Assembly (NCBI GenBank): GCA_015231755.1
Contig: JADGAZ010000014.1
Span: 62,001 to 126,000, forward strand
Reading direction: 5' to 3'
Source: Magnetococcales bacterium
GTDB lineage: Bacteria; Pseudomonadota; Magnetococcia; Magnetococcales; Magnetaquicoccaceae
DNA: 64,000 bases
The position numbers and the translations under genes were made by a program. Positions within the stretch are counted from its first letter, which is position 1. Each line of letters starts with the position of its first letter. Shown one piece after another: positions 47,595-58,115 of this stretch. The notes under the pieces were generated by a model that was given only the letters and a program-made list of their open reading frames with translations, searched no databases and was not told the origin of the DNA.

Positions 47595-48800
47595 TCACAG
47601 TCCGATCTTGTGGGCCCGGGAGGTGAAGAAAATCCCGCTGGGCTTGGTGGCGGGCAAAGTGGCGATGCGTTCGAACGAATGGGTATGGAACACATCCACC
47701 CGATCCGAGTCCCGTACCGACAACCAAATATGCTCGCCCCGGGGGGTGAACTCCATGTGCATGACCCCCGGTCCCGGGGTCAACGTCCGGACCACCTGAC
47801 GGGTAGGCACATCGATCACCTGCACCTTGCCATTCTCCGGATGAGCGAAATTGACCCAGATCTGTCGCCCGTCGGGCTTGGCCATCACGAATACCGGCTG
47901 ACCCGCCACCGGCACACGCCCCACCTCGCGCCACTCGGCCCGATCCACGATCAACACCTCGTGCCGCCCCATGGCCGGCAGAAACACCAGATCCTCGGTC
48001 ATGCCCCACCCTTCCAGATGGGGCATTTTATAGACAGCCGTGCGTTTTTCCCCGTGGCCGTAGTCTTTGAGAATGCGTTTGACCCCGGCTTCCGGATGCC
48101 ACAGATCCAGCAAGGCGAAACCGTCATCCCCGAACAGTCCGGCGATGTAGTGACGCCCATCCGGAGAGATCAAGGCGTCGTAGGGCTTGCTGCCGATGCC
48201 GGTGAATTTGGTGATTTTCGGCTTGGCCGGATCGTTCAAGTCCGCGATCCAGATTTCGTCGGAATCGAACAGGCTGAAGACAAATCGTTGCTCGGTGGAG
48301 TCTTCCAGCCCCACCACCTTGGAGGTGCGACCCTGGGCGTCCACAGCCGGGATATCCGCCACCTGGACCAGGGTTTCGGTATCGAACACCCGCACCCCAC
48401 CGGGTTGATAGTTGGCCACCGCCACCAGACGTCCATCCTGGGAGATGGCGCCGCCGATGCTGTTTCCGGCCTGCATCACCCGCCCGGCCAGTTGACCGGT
48501 GAGCAGATCCACCTTGCTCAATCCCCCGTCGCGGCCAAAGACAAAGGCAAAACGTCCATCCCGGGAGTAGACCACCGAAGCGTGGGAGAGATCCCCCAAC
48601 CCCTCCACCCGGGACAAAACCGTCTTGCCCGTGGTTTCCACCACCTCGACGCTGCCCGTGGCCCGTTCGATCACCACCCCCATGTCCCCCACGCCACGGG
48701 GAGCGGCGCACCCTTGCAGCAGCGGCCAGGACAGACAGGCCACCAGCAACCACGGATGACCCGAACGGGACGGACTCCGCCACCATGCCACGGATTTCAT
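47595..48800 (-). CDS. nirF: Heme d1 biosynthesis protein NirF
   Basis: 401 residues; ATG overlaps the nirC stop (ATGA). Signal peptide ends in a lipobox (LLQGC), so probably a periplasmic lipoprotein. The rest is an eight-bladed d1-type beta-propeller related to NirS but without the c-heme domain. NirF is needed for a late step of heme d1 formation before NirN. The C-terminal LPATKPSGIFFTSRAHKIGL is typical. Full length. Confidence 0.93.
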   Translation of the reverse strand: MKSVAWWRSPSRSGHPWLLVACLSWPLLQGCAAPRGVGDMGVVIERATGSVEVVETTGKTVLSRVEGLGDLSHASVVYSRDGRFAFVFGRDGGLSKVDLLTGQLAGRVMQAGNSIGGAISQDGRLVAVANYQPGGVRVFDTETLVQVADIPAVDAQGRTSKVVGLEDSTEQRFVFSLFDSDEIWIADLNDPAKPKITKFTGIGSKPYDALISPDGRHYIAGLFGDDGFALLDLWHPEAGVKRILKDYGHGEKRTAVYKMPHLEGWGMTEDLVFLPAMGRHEVLIVDRAEWREVGRVPVAGQPVFVMAKPDGRQIWVNFAHPENGKVQVIDVPTRQVVRTLTPGPGVMHMEFTPRGEHIWLSVRDSDRVDVFHTHSFERIATLPATKPSGIFFTSRAHKIGL

Positions 48801-49144
48801 GGGATATCTCCTTTCTGCAATCGCTCCACCAGCCAACGGATCTCCGCACGGGTCAACAACCCCTCCCAGGGGGGCATGGCCCGTTCCGGCAATCCAAAAT
48901 AGATCATATTTTCCAACACATCCGGGGATTTGTCGATCAGGTTTTCAGGCAGCAGGGGCGGTCCCAGTCCCCCTTTCAGGGTCATGCCGTGGCAGGAGCC
49001 ACAATCGTGGCGCAACAGATGGACCAGTTGACGTTGCCGTTCCGGCGTCACTTCCGCACAGACCGCTCCGGCACCGGACAGCAGCAATAAAATGGCTGAA
49101 AAATAAATAAAAACAATCTGAAAGGTGGAACCTTGAGCAGGCAT
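48797..49144 (-). CDS. nirC: Cytochrome c NirC
   Basis: 115 residues from the ATG at 49144 (a TTG just upstream is less likely; GGAG 9 bp ahead). Signal peptide, then CGSCH heme site followed by GGLGPPLLPENL and an axial Met in ERAMPPWEG. NirC is a small periplasmic monoheme cytochrome of nir operons that can donate electrons to NirS or to d1 maturation. It is first of the block nirC-F-D-L-GH-J-N-E, and is coupled to nirF. Confidence 0.9.
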   Translation of the reverse strand: MPAQGSTFQIVFIYFSAILLLLSGAGAVCAEVTPERQRQLVHLLRHDCGSCHGMTLKGGLGPPLLPENLIDKSPDVLENMIYFGLPERAMPPWEGLLTRAEIRWLVERLQKGDIP

Positions 49145-49251
49145 CAAACCGTCACTCCATTCCTTTGTTTCAACGATTGAGCGTTATTGAATGTCAATTC
49201 CCTCGTTTTTCCGTCTCTTTAAAGAGTGCGGCGTGATGACTAAGAAAATGA

Positions 49252-49279
49252 GGTGCCCCCCCAAAATCGGGAGGGCACC
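49252..49279 (-). terminator. Hairpin between nirS and nirC
   Basis: 11-bp arms at 49252-49262 and 49269-49279 (one C-A mismatch, 6-nt loop), 42 bp past the nirS stop. On the minus strand it is followed by a T-rich stretch (TCATTTTCTTA). It likely stops most nirS transcripts before nirC. A 12-bp palindrome CTCTTTAAAGAG at 49215-49226 lies nearby. Confidence 0.6.
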
Positions 49280-49320
49280 GGCGCTTGGATCCACTGCCAC
49301 AAGAAATGCGACAGGTCAGG

Positions 49321-51036
<1,716 letters not shown>

Positions 51037-51063
51037 TCATGACGGATCCAAACACGGTTCACC

Positions 51064-51077
51064 TTGACCCAAATCAA
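51064..51077. promoter_or_regulatory. FNR/DNR-type dyad, nirS-proximal
   Basis: TTGA-CCCAAA-TCAA, centre 51070.5. On the minus strand a CATGAT -10-like hexamer at 51036-51041 follows, giving a predicted nirS start near 51029 with the dyad centred about 41 bp upstream, the classic class II activator position. Confidence 0.7.
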
Positions 51078-51104
51078 ACAATGAACAGCATTTCCCCGAT
51101 TCAA

Positions 51105-51118
51105 TTGACTTGCGTCAA
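51105..51118. promoter_or_regulatory. FNR/DNR-type dyad, central
   Basis: TTGA-CTTGCG-TCAA, in full TTGAC-TTGC-GTCAA, with symmetric outer bases, centre 51111.5; 41 bp from the nirS-proximal dyad. Confidence 0.65.
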
Positions 51119-51144
51119 TATCCATATGGTATTTTGAAAGCGCC

Positions 51145-51158
51145 TTGATTTGGATCAA
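51145..51158. promoter_or_regulatory. FNR/DNR-type dyad, distal
   Basis: TTGAT-TTGG-ATCAA, the canonical FNR consensus, centre 51151.5, 40 bp from the central dyad and 120 bp before the + gene at 51278. It could serve nirS cooperatively or the divergent small gene. No convincing -10 lies 35 bp downstream on the + side. Confidence 0.7.
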
Positions 51159-51277
51159 TTCTCTTGTATGTTCCAGTTGTCTTGCGCGCATGACGGTTGA
51201 TCCGCGTCCACCAGGTGCGGTATCCTCGTCAAAATTCAAGAAGCGCTACCAAACAAATTCAGGAGGAGTTCAGAAAA

Positions 51278-51526
51278 ATGGAACTGGTCTATTTCACGAT
51301 CATCGGCGGAGCGCTCTATCTGCTGTCGGAGCGGATTCTGAATCGCATCGAGGAGAGACGGGGGGCGAGACTGCCTTATCGGTCCGTGATCTTTTTTGTG
51401 ATCATTTTCAGCTTGAGCATGTTCACGTTTTCGGTGATGCGCGCCGTGACCAACCCCCCGCAGGAACCCCCCGCGGCGAGCGGTCAGGACGCGACACCAA
51501 CCCAACCTTCCAAACCCGCTAATTGA
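51278..51526 (+). CDS. Small two-TM membrane protein divergent from nirS
   Basis: 82 residues from an ATG preceded by AGGAGG (about 10 bp spacing). Two hydrophobic helices (about 3-20 and 41-60) joined by a basic loop (RIEERRGARLPYR); the C-terminal tail is Pro/Ala-rich. No recognised family. Its placement downstream of the FNR-type dyads and convergent 8-bp overlap with the neighbouring membrane-protein gene suggest a role in nitrite respiration, but nothing in the sequence shows it. Confidence 0.7.
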   Translation: MELVYFTIIGGALYLLSERILNRIEERRGARLPYRSVIFFVIIFSLSMFTFSVMRAVTNPPQEPPAASGQDATPTQPSKPAN

Positions 51527-52025
51527 TGACAAAGTTGTCCTTGCTCTCATCGAAGCCGATCAGGATCCCCTGACCCGGGATCCAATCCCGCATCACCTCT
51601 TCGACATAATCGAATCCCTCGGCACGGACCCGATCCCGCATGCGCACCGTGAGTTTGTGTCGACCGGCGGGCAGAGAAAACTTGGCATAGATATGGGTGG
51701 CCATATCCTTACTCAAACCCGGCGGAATGAAGGTGCGGGTAGCCAGGAAATGATCGTCGAGCAACAATTCGATGTAGATCGACGCCCGTTTGCGGGGACA
51801 ATCCTGGGGCTTGCGCATGTTGGGCGGCAGTTTCAGCAACTCTTCATCGGTACGCTTGTGACACTCCTGCTCGCGCTGGGAGGTGTGCTTGAAGGCCAGT
51901 TTCACCTCCGCCTGATCCGGCTTGAGATAATGATAAGCCGGCGCGCTGGAAAGAAAAAAGATCACCACAAAAAACAAGGTATACGCGGCGAGTTGAATCC
52001 CGAACTCCTGGAATGATCTGGGCAT
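51519..52025 (-). CDS. Single-TM periplasmic-type protein, unknown
   Basis: 168 residues from the ATG at 52025 with AGGAG 7 bp upstream (a GTG at 52046 is the alternative). One N-terminal TM helix, then a soluble domain with two Cys (in QECHKR and QDCPRK) and a beta-rich end (AGRHKLTVRMRDRVRAEGFDY). Probably anchored in the inner membrane facing the periplasm, where the Cys pair could form a disulfide. Starts 17 bp after the cytochrome b fusion, so likely co-transcribed. Family unknown to me, though the segment looks conserved. Confidence 0.7.
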   Translation of the reverse strand: MPRSFQEFGIQLAAYTLFFVVIFFLSSAPAYHYLKPDQAEVKLAFKHTSQREQECHKRTDEELLKLPPNMRKPQDCPRKRASIYIELLLDDHFLATRTFIPPGLSKDMATHIYAKFSLPAGRHKLTVRMRDRVRAEGFDYVEEVMRDWIPGQGILIGFDESKDNFVIN

Positions 52026-52042
52026 CTGGACACTCCTTGTCT

Positions 52043-53566
52043 TCACGCTGAAGGGGATAACGAACGACGGAACGCTTCCAGGCGTTGTTGCAACGCCTTC
52101 CGCTCGCCGGAGGAGTCGGAAACCCGGAACTCCACCACCCGTGTGCGATCGACCCGTTTCAACAGTTGGGGTTCACGCGCCCCGGAGAGCCGTTGCTCGG
52201 TCCAGGTGTTGCCGAAACGATGGTAACAATCCCCATCCCGGCAACCGGTGACCAAAACCCCTTCCGCACCATTTTTTAGCACATAATCCAGCATCGAGGG
52301 GGGCAGCATGCCGCTACAGGGCAAGGAGACCACCGCCACCCCGGGATCCTTCAAAGTGGTCACATCCATGCCATGCTCACACCCGAACACCATCACCCGA
52401 CCCGCGCCGGACAACGCTCCCAGTTTGCTTTTGACCTCCTGACGCAGGGCGTCCACCGTGAACCAGGGCATTTCGATGCCGGTTTTCAAGGTGGCATTGG
52501 CCATGCGGAACGGACTGGACGAGACACAAGAACCGCTGCAAATGCCGCAGGCCGTACACAGGGTGGGATTGACCGTAGGCTCGAATTCGGACTTCTTGCC
52601 ATCGGTGCGCCGCCGCATGGAGATGGATCCATAGGGGCAATCCTGGGCGCACTGACCACAACCGTTGCAGTGTTCGAGATTGACCTCGGCGGCGGGTTGT
52701 TCTTTTTTGGAGGGCAACCAGGGCAACATCAGCAGCAGCGCCGTGACCCCGGTGGAGATCCCCCACGCCCAACCCGGCCCCATCCCATCCATCAAAGGGT
52801 AGATATTGAGATAAAACCAGTCCAGATTCAGCACCATCGGCGAATGGCCCGCTTGCACCGGGGCATGGCTGACCGCCGGCTTGAGCAGCGACAAAACCAG
52901 CAAGGTCAAGAAGGCTCCGGTGGCCAGAGGCCGGGGGGGATTGAAATCGATCTGACTGATACGGCTCACATGGGTCCACAACAAAAACACCAAGGCGACC
53001 GGCAATCCCAACAGATGCAAAAACGCCATCAGGGTGAAAAAGCGGTCGGTGATCTGATTGTCCAGGAAATTGAACACCATGGCACTGGGAATCATGGGGA
53101 TCCAGTCCACCATTTCCGCCGTGGCCAGGGCTACATACTGGGCCAACTGATCCCACACCAACCAATAACCCGTAATCCCCAGAATCACCACCAGCCACAG
53201 AGTCGGCACCCCGGTGATCCACGAAAACCACCGCACCCCCCGGTGATGATCCCGAAAAAACTCCCGAAACATGTGGAGAAAAATCGAAATCACCGCCGCA
53301 TCCGAGGCATAGCGGTGCAGACTACGCATGATGCCCGCCAACCACCACTGATCGTGGGTCATGTACTCCACTGACGGATAGGCGCCAGCCACGCTGGTTT
53401 CAAAAAAAATGAACACATAGATGCCGGAAACCAGGACAACCCAAAAGAAAAAGAATGTCAAAGAGCCAAGATGATAGAAGGGATTGAGACGATTCGGAAA
53501 CCCCTTGTTAAACAAAAGTTCAACAGATAGTATTATATTGTTACCAATTTTGCGCACGGCTTCCAT
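52043..53566 (-). CDS. Cytochrome b / 2[4Fe-4S] ferredoxin / MvhD-type fusion
   Basis: 507 residues from MEAVRKIGNNI, ATG with GGGAGG 8 bp upstream. About 1-290: cytochrome b/b6-like membrane domain with two bis-His heme pairs (SLHRYASDAAVISIFLHM, 13 residues between; HLLGLPVALVFLLWTH, 14 between). About 300-370: two ferredoxin sites (CNGCGQCAQDCP and CTACGICSGSC). About 390-507: MvhD/FlpD-like domain (VFGCEHG, CRDGDCYHRFG), normally the small subunit that links hydrogenase or formate dehydrogenase to heterodisulfide reductase. The architecture implies electron transfer between cytoplasmic low-potential carriers and the membrane quinone/heme chain. It would be a natural donor arm for periplasmic nitrite reduction, but its partner is unknown. 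Confidence 0.85.
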   Translation of the reverse strand: MEAVRKIGNNIILSVELLFNKGFPNRLNPFYHLGSLTFFFFWVVLVSGIYVFIFFETSVAGAYPSVEYMTHDQWWLAGIMRSLHRYASDAAVISIFLHMFREFFRDHHRGVRWFSWITGVPTLWLVVILGITGYWLVWDQLAQYVALATAEMVDWIPMIPSAMVFNFLDNQITDRFFTLMAFLHLLGLPVALVFLLWTHVSRISQIDFNPPRPLATGAFLTLLVLSLLKPAVSHAPVQAGHSPMVLNLDWFYLNIYPLMDGMGPGWAWGISTGVTALLLMLPWLPSKKEQPAAEVNLEHCNGCGQCAQDCPYGSISMRRRTDGKKSEFEPTVNPTLCTACGICSGSCVSSSPFRMANATLKTGIEMPWFTVDALRQEVKSKLGALSGAGRVMVFGCEHGMDVTTLKDPGVAVVSLPCSGMLPPSMLDYVLKNGAEGVLVTGCRDGDCYHRFGNTWTEQRLSGAREPQLLKRVDRTRVVEFRVSDSSGERKALQQRLEAFRRSLSPSA

Positions 53567-53739
53567 GCGGTTGGCCTCCCGGGCAAGCACCCAATGTTGA
53601 TGAATTGATTTAGTGGGTATGGGTTGAAGGGCACAAAGTCGAAGCTGTAACTCGTTCCTGAAAATATGGCTATCACATCCCCAACACCCTGTCCACCTTT
53701 TCGTCCGGCTTTTTTTTTGCGCCACAAGGGAACCAATAC

Positions 53740-53745
53740 TTGACA
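53740..53745 (+). promoter_or_regulatory. Possible -35 element upstream of the cysE-isc operon
   Basis: Perfect TTGACA 105 bp before the cysE start, but no good -10 at the right distance (GAGTAT at 53765-53770 is 19 bp away). IscR or another activator may compensate. Tentative. Confidence 0.3.
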
Positions 53746-53849
53746 AAAAGGATCGGAATTAACAGAGTATCCCCGCCATGGTGGACCCCGTGCCGCGCTC
53801 ACCGCATACCTGGGATCTTTACTTAGCCTCACTCTTTTCAGGATGTACC

Positions 53850-54542
53850 ATGTTTCAACGCATCAAACAGGACATCGAGGTCATCTTCCAGCGGGATCCC
53901 GCAGCCAATGGGGTGTTGGAGGTTCTGCTGTGTTATCCCGGTCTGCACGCCATTCTGGGGTATCGCCTGTTTCACTGGTTGTGGCTCAAGAATTTCCGTC
54001 TGCTGGCACGATTCCTTTCCAATCTGACCCGCTTTCTGACCGGCATCGAGATTCATCCGGCAGCCAAAATCGGCGCGCGTTTCTTCATCGACCACGGCAT
54101 GGGGGTGGTCATCGGCGAGACCACCGAAATCGGTGACGATGTCACCCTCTACCATGGGGTCACCCTGGGGGGAACCAGTTGGAAGGCAGGCAAGCGTCAC
54201 CCCACTCTGGACAATGGCGTGGTGGTGGGAGCCGGCGCGAAAATCCTCGGTCCGATCACCATCGGGGCCAATGCCCGGGTGGGATCCAACGCGGTGGTGG
54301 TGAGCGACGTGCCCGCCGATACCACGGTGGTGGGAATCCCAGGACGTCTGGTGATGCCCAAATTCAAATCCCCTCCCTCCACGGAAAAGACCTTCTCCTC
54401 CTACGGTCAGAATGGCGTCATGGTGGATCCGGTGGCCAAGGCGGTCTCCTGTCTGCTTGACCAGGTGCGCCACCTGGATGACCGGGTCAAAAAACTGGAA
54501 CACGAAGAGTCCACATCAGGCACACCCAAGGAGAGACCATGA
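53850..54542 (+). CDS. cysE: Serine O-acetyltransferase
   Basis: 230 residues from [17 protein letters not shown] upstream; the 24 extra residues of the longer frame are not conserved. N-terminal helical part, then a left-handed beta-helix with [41 protein letters not shown] containing the catalytic His. It makes O-acetyl-L-serine, the acceptor for cysteine synthesis. Positioned first in the isc operon, which ties cysteine supply to cluster assembly. Overlaps iscR by ATGA. Confidence 0.95.
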   Translation: MFQRIKQDIEVIFQRDPAANGVLEVLLCYPGLHAILGYRLFHWLWLKNFRLLARFLSNLTRFLTGIEIHPAAKIGARFFIDHGMGVVIGETTEIGDDVTLYHGVTLGGTSWKAGKRHPTLDNGVVVGAGAKILGPITIGANARVGSNAVVVSDVPADTTVVGIPGRLVMPKFKSPPSTEKTFSSYGQNGVMVDPVAKAVSCLLDQVRHLDDRVKKLEHEESTSGTPKERP

Positions 54543-54991
54543 AACTCACCACCAAGGGACGCTACGCCGTGACGGCCATGCTGGATCTGTGTTGCCAGGA
54601 GACCGAAACCCCGGTCGCACTCATCGACATTTCCAAAAGACAGGAGATCTCCCTGTCCTATCTGGAACAACTCTTCGCCAAGCTCAGACGCCGGGGATTG
54701 GTGCGCAGCGTGCGGGGTCCGGGGGGTGGATATCTGCTGGTGGCCTCTCCCTCCACCATCAGCATCGCCGACATCATCCGCGCCGTGGATGAACCCATCC
54801 AGGCCACCTCCTGTGACGAAAGCGATCCGGAAGGGTGCCGTAAATCGACTCGTTGCATCACCCATCACCTTTGGGAACGGGTGGGGATCCATATCAACAG
54901 CTATCTGGAATCGATCCATCTGGGCAGCCTCATCGAGGAGATCCGCTCCGGCTCGTTGGCGACTCCCGGCGGTCACGGTTTCTCCCCATGA
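54539..54991 (+). CDS. iscR: Rrf2-family iron-sulfur regulator IscR
   Basis: 150 residues: N-terminal winged helix ([47 protein letters not shown]) and three Cys in [17 protein letters not shown], spaced as the [2Fe-2S] ligands of IscR. Holo-IscR represses isc genes in known systems; the operon here is probably autoregulated. ATGA junctions on both sides (cysE and the desulfurase) point to tight translational coupling. Confidence 0.94.
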   Translation: MKLTTKGRYAVTAMLDLCCQETETPVALIDISKRQEISLSYLEQLFAKLRRRGLVRSVRGPGGGYLLVASPSTISIADIIRAVDEPIQATSCDESDPEGCRKSTRCITHHLWERVGIHINSYLESIHLGSLIEEIRSGSLATPGGHGFSP

Positions 54992-56133
54992 TCTACCTGG
55001 ACCACAACGCTACCTCCCCCACCCGACCCGAAGTGGCGGAGGCCATGCTCGCCACCCTGACCCGACAAGAGGGCAATCCCTCCTCGGTGCATGGGCCGGG
55101 CCGGGCCGCCCGACAGACTCTCGACGAGGCCCGGCGGGCCGTGGCCAGACTGGTGAATGTTCACGACAGCCGGGTGATCTTCACCAGCGGCGGCACCGAG
55201 GCCAACCATCTGGCCATTCTGGGAATGGCGGAACAGGCGGAATTCCAGGGCACCCTAATCACCAGTGCGGTGGAACATCCTTCGGTGCTGATGCCCTGTG
55301 ACAAAGCCGGCCAGCGGGGCATGACGGTGATCCACCTGCCGGTGGACGCCTCCGGACGGATCCATCCGGACCGGCTCAAAACCGCCCTGACCCTGGATAC
55401 CCGACTGGTCTCCATCATGGCGGCCAACAACGAAACCGGAGTGCTGCAACCGGTGGCGGAGATCGGCGCCTTGTGCCGCGCCGCTGGAGTGCCCTTTCAT
55501 TGCGACGCCACCCAGTATGCCGGCAAACTGCCCCTTCAGGCTGACGGGATCCAGGCGGACCTGCTCACCTTGTCGGCCCACAAACTGGGCGGCCCGAAAG
55601 GGTGCGGCGCCCTGATCGTCGGTCCGGCGGTCCAACTCACGCCCCAACTGCTCGGCGGCGGACAGGAACGCAACCGTCGCTCGGGCACGGAAAATCTCCC
55701 CGGCATCGCCGGCTTCGGCGCGGTCGCCCAACTGGTCGCCCCCCGCATCGAAGCGGAATCCCTCGCCCTCACCGCCCTGCGGCAAAAACTGGAAGAGGGA
55801 CTATTGAAAAGTGTTCCCGATGCCGTCATCCTGGGCGCGCAGGCTCCCCGACTGCCCAACACCACCGCCCTGGCCCTGCCCGGCGTGGACGGGGAGACCC
55901 TGGTGATGACCCTGGATCTGGCCGGTTTCGCCATCAGCAGTGGCGCAGCCTGCTCGTCTGGAAAAAACACCCCGTCCCATGTTCCTCTGGCCATGGGGCT
56001 GGATCACGCATTGACCCGAAGCGTGACGCGGATCAGTCTGGGATGGGACTCGACCGAACACGCCGTGGATCGTTTCATCCATGCATTCCACCGGTCCGTG
56101 GACCGTTTGCGCAAAGGGAGCCATTTCGCATGA
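54988..56133 (+). CDS. Cysteine desulfurase, NifS-like (first of two)
   Basis: 381 residues from [18 protein letters not shown] with iscR. PLP lysine in [10 protein letters not shown] and catalytic Cys in [16 protein letters not shown]; the His of VEHPSV is present. A class I desulfurase, but less IscS-like than its neighbour (short N-terminus, no long C-terminal tail). It removes sulfur from cysteine as a persulfide. Two desulfurases in one isc operon is unusual; this one may serve another acceptor such as a thiolase, tRNA enzyme or metal cofactor. Confidence 0.92.
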   Translation: MIYLDHNATSPTRPEVAEAMLATLTRQEGNPSSVHGPGRAARQTLDEARRAVARLVNVHDSRVIFTSGGTEANHLAILGMAEQAEFQGTLITSAVEHPSVLMPCDKAGQRGMTVIHLPVDASGRIHPDRLKTALTLDTRLVSIMAANNETGVLQPVAEIGALCRAAGVPFHCDATQYAGKLPLQADGIQADLLTLSAHKLGGPKGCGALIVGPAVQLTPQLLGGGQERNRRSGTENLPGIAGFGAVAQLVAPRIEAESLALTALRQKLEEGLLKSVPDAVILGAQAPRLPNTTALALPGVDGETLVMTLDLAGFAISSGAACSSGKNTPSHVPLAMGLDHALTRSVTRISLGWDSTEHAVDRFIHAFHRSVDRLRKGSHFA

Positions 56134-57341
56134 ACAAACCCATTTACATGGATTATCAGGCCACAACACCGGTGGATCCCCGGGTGATGGAGGCCATGCT
56201 GCCCTGGTTCGTGGAACGATTCGGCAATCCCGCCTCCCGTTCCCACGCCTATGGCTGGGAGGCGGATGCCGCCATCACCACCGCCAGAAAACAGGTGGCC
56301 AGCGTGATCAAGGCCGATCCCCGGGAGATCGTCTTCACCTCCGGAGCCACGGAGTCGGACAATCTGGCCATCTGGGGCGTGGCGCAGTTCTACCGGGACA
56401 AGGGCAATCACATCATCACCCCCACCACCGAACACAAGGCGGTGCTGGATACCTGTCGTCATCTGGAATCCGAAGGGTTCGAGATCACCTATCTGCCGGT
56501 GCAAACCAACGGATTGGTGGATCTGGCCCAACTGGAAGCCGCCATTACCCCCAAGACCATCCTGGTATCGATCATGGCGGTCAACAATGAAGTCGGGGTG
56601 ATTCAGCCTCTGGAGGCGATCGGTCGGCTGTGTCGTCAGAAGAAGGTCTTCTTCCACTGCGACGCCGCCCAGGGAGTCGGCAAGATCCCCATCGACGTGA
56701 ACGCGATGAATATCGATCTGCTCTCCATCTCCGCCCACAAACTCTATGGACCCAAGGGAGTCGGCGCCCTGTATGTGCGTCGTCAACCCCGTGTGCGCCT
56801 CAAGGCGATCATGCACGGCGGCGGACACGAACGGGGCATGCGCTCCGGCACCCTGCCCACCCCTTTGCTGGTGGGACTGGGAGAGGCGTGCCGTATCGCC
56901 GAAGAGGAAATGACCGCCGAAAATTCCCGCCTGCTGCTGCTGCGGGAACGACTCAGAAACGGCATCATGAGCCAGTTGACCCATGTGGCTCTCAATGGCG
57001 ATGCCGAAGCCCGGGTGGCGGGCAATCTCAACATTTCTTTCAGCTACGTGGAAGGGGAATCCTTGATGATGGCCATCAAGGATGTGGCGGTCTCTTCGGG
57101 ATCGGCCTGCACCTCGGCCTCTCTGGAGCCTTCTTACGTGCTGCGGGCCATGGGAGTCAACGAAGAGATGGCCCACACCTCGATCCGGTTCGGCCTGGGT
57201 CGTTTCACCACCGCAGAAGAGGTGGATCACGTCATCCGCATCGTGGTGGGAGCCGTGAACAAATTGCGCGAAATGTCGCCGTTGTGGGAAATGGTACAAG
57301 AGGGCATCGATCCCCATACCCTGCAATGGGCAGCACATTAA
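56130..57341 (+). CDS. iscS: Cysteine desulfurase IscS
   Basis: 403 residues from [22 protein letters not shown] overlapping the previous stop (ATGA) with GGGAG upstream. Typical Isc[19 protein letters not shown] (PLP Lys), [19 protein letters not shown] (catalytic Cys), and an extended C-terminus ending near [10 protein letters not shown]. It supplies sulfur to IscU directly downstream. The long upstream frame beginning at 55602 lies inside the neighbouring gene in another frame and is not coding. Confidence 0.96.
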   Translation: MNKPIYMDYQATTPVDPRVMEAMLPWFVERFGNPASRSHAYGWEADAAITTARKQVASVIKADPREIVFTSGATESDNLAIWGVAQFYRDKGNHIITPTTEHKAVLDTCRHLESEGFEITYLPVQTNGLVDLAQLEAAITPKTILVSIMAVNNEVGVIQPLEAIGRLCRQKKVFFHCDAAQGVGKIPIDVNAMNIDLLSISAHKLYGPKGVGALYVRRQPRVRLKAIMHGGGHERGMRSGTLPTPLLVGLGEACRIAEEEMTAENSRLLLLRERLRNGIMSQLTHVALNGDAEARVAGNLNISFSYVEGESLMMAIKDVAVSSGSACTSASLEPSYVLRAMGVNEEMAHTSIRFGLGRFTTAEEVDHVIRIVVGAVNKLREMSPLWEMVQEGIDPHTLQWAAH

Positions 57342-57381
57342 TCAAGATACCGTCCCTGGAACGAGGATTGGAGAAACCCAA

Positions 57382-57768
57382 ATGGCATACAATGAGAAAG
57401 TGCTCGATCACTACGAAAATCCCCGCAACGTGGGCAGTCTGGACAAACAAGACGCCCAGGTGGGAACCGGCATGGTGGGTGCCCCGGCCTGCGGCGACGT
57501 GATGAAACTGCAAATCCGCGTCAACGAAGACGGCGTCATCGACGACGCCAAATTCAAGACCTTCGGCTGCGGATCGGCCATCGCCGCCTCTTCCCTGGTG
57601 ACCGAATGGGTCAAGGGCAAGACCATCGACGAAGCCCTGGCCATCAAAAACCAGGAGATCGCCGATGAACTGGCTCTGCCCCCGGTCAAGATCCACTGTT
57701 CGGTGCTGGCCGAAGACGCGATCAAATCCGCCGTGGCCGACTATCGCAGCAAGCAAAAAGGAGCCTGA
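57382..57768 (+). CDS. iscU: Iron-sulfur cluster scaffold IscU
   Basis: 128 residues, MAYNEKVLDHYENPRNVGS start. The three cluster-binding Cys lie in GAPACGDV, TFGCGSA and IHCSVLAE; the HscA-binding LPPVK motif is present. Scaffold on which IscS-derived sulfur and iron form [2Fe-2S] clusters. Normal size and order after iscS. Confidence 0.97.
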   Translation: MAYNEKVLDHYENPRNVGSLDKQDAQVGTGMVGAPACGDVMKLQIRVNEDGVIDDAKFKTFGCGSAIAASSLVTEWVKGKTIDEALAIKNQEIADELALPPVKIHCSVLAEDAIKSAVADYRSKQKGA

Positions 57769-57773
57769 AAACC

Positions 57774-58115
57774 ATGACCACCGCAGCACAAGGCATCTCC
57801 CTGACCGAACGGGCCGCCCGTCAGGCCAAAAGCATGCTCGCCAAACGGGGTACGCCGGATGGAGCCATCCGCCTCGGCACCACCACGGCGGGCTGCTCGG
57901 GGTTTTCCTACAAGTTGGAATACGCCGATCAGGTGGAAGACGGAGATCAGGTGTATGAATCGTTCGGCGTCAGGGTGGTGCTCGACGGCAAGTCGGCGTT
58001 GCTCCTGGATGGCACCCTGGTGGATTTCGAGTCCTCGCCGTTCAAGTCCGGCTTCAAGTTCAGCAATCCCAAGGAGAAGGAACGCTGCGGTTGCGGCGAG
58101 TCCTTCAAGGTGTGA
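57774..58115 (+). CDS. iscA: A-type iron-sulfur carrier IscA
   Basis: 113 residues. Three conserved Cys in TTAGCSGFSY and CGCG near the C-terminus. Carries or repairs clusters for apoproteins. Begins 5 bp after iscU; its TGA overlaps the hscB start by one base (TGATG). Confidence 0.95.
   Translation: MTTAAQGISLTERAARQAKSMLAKRGTPDGAIRLGTTTAGCSGFSYKLEYADQVEDGDQVYESFGVRVVLDGKSALLLDGTLVDFESSPFKSGFKFSNPKEKERCGCGESFKV

Noticed and set aside
47587-48009. Upstream extension of the NirD-like gene (frame open back to 48009)
   Set aside because: It lies inside nirF in another frame and looks like shadow sequence; NirD homology begins at 47586.
49180-49196. TTGAATGTCAA palindrome before nirC as an FNR site
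   Set aside because: The spacer is N3 instead of the N6 between TTGA and TCAA halves, so it does not match the FNR/DNR pattern.
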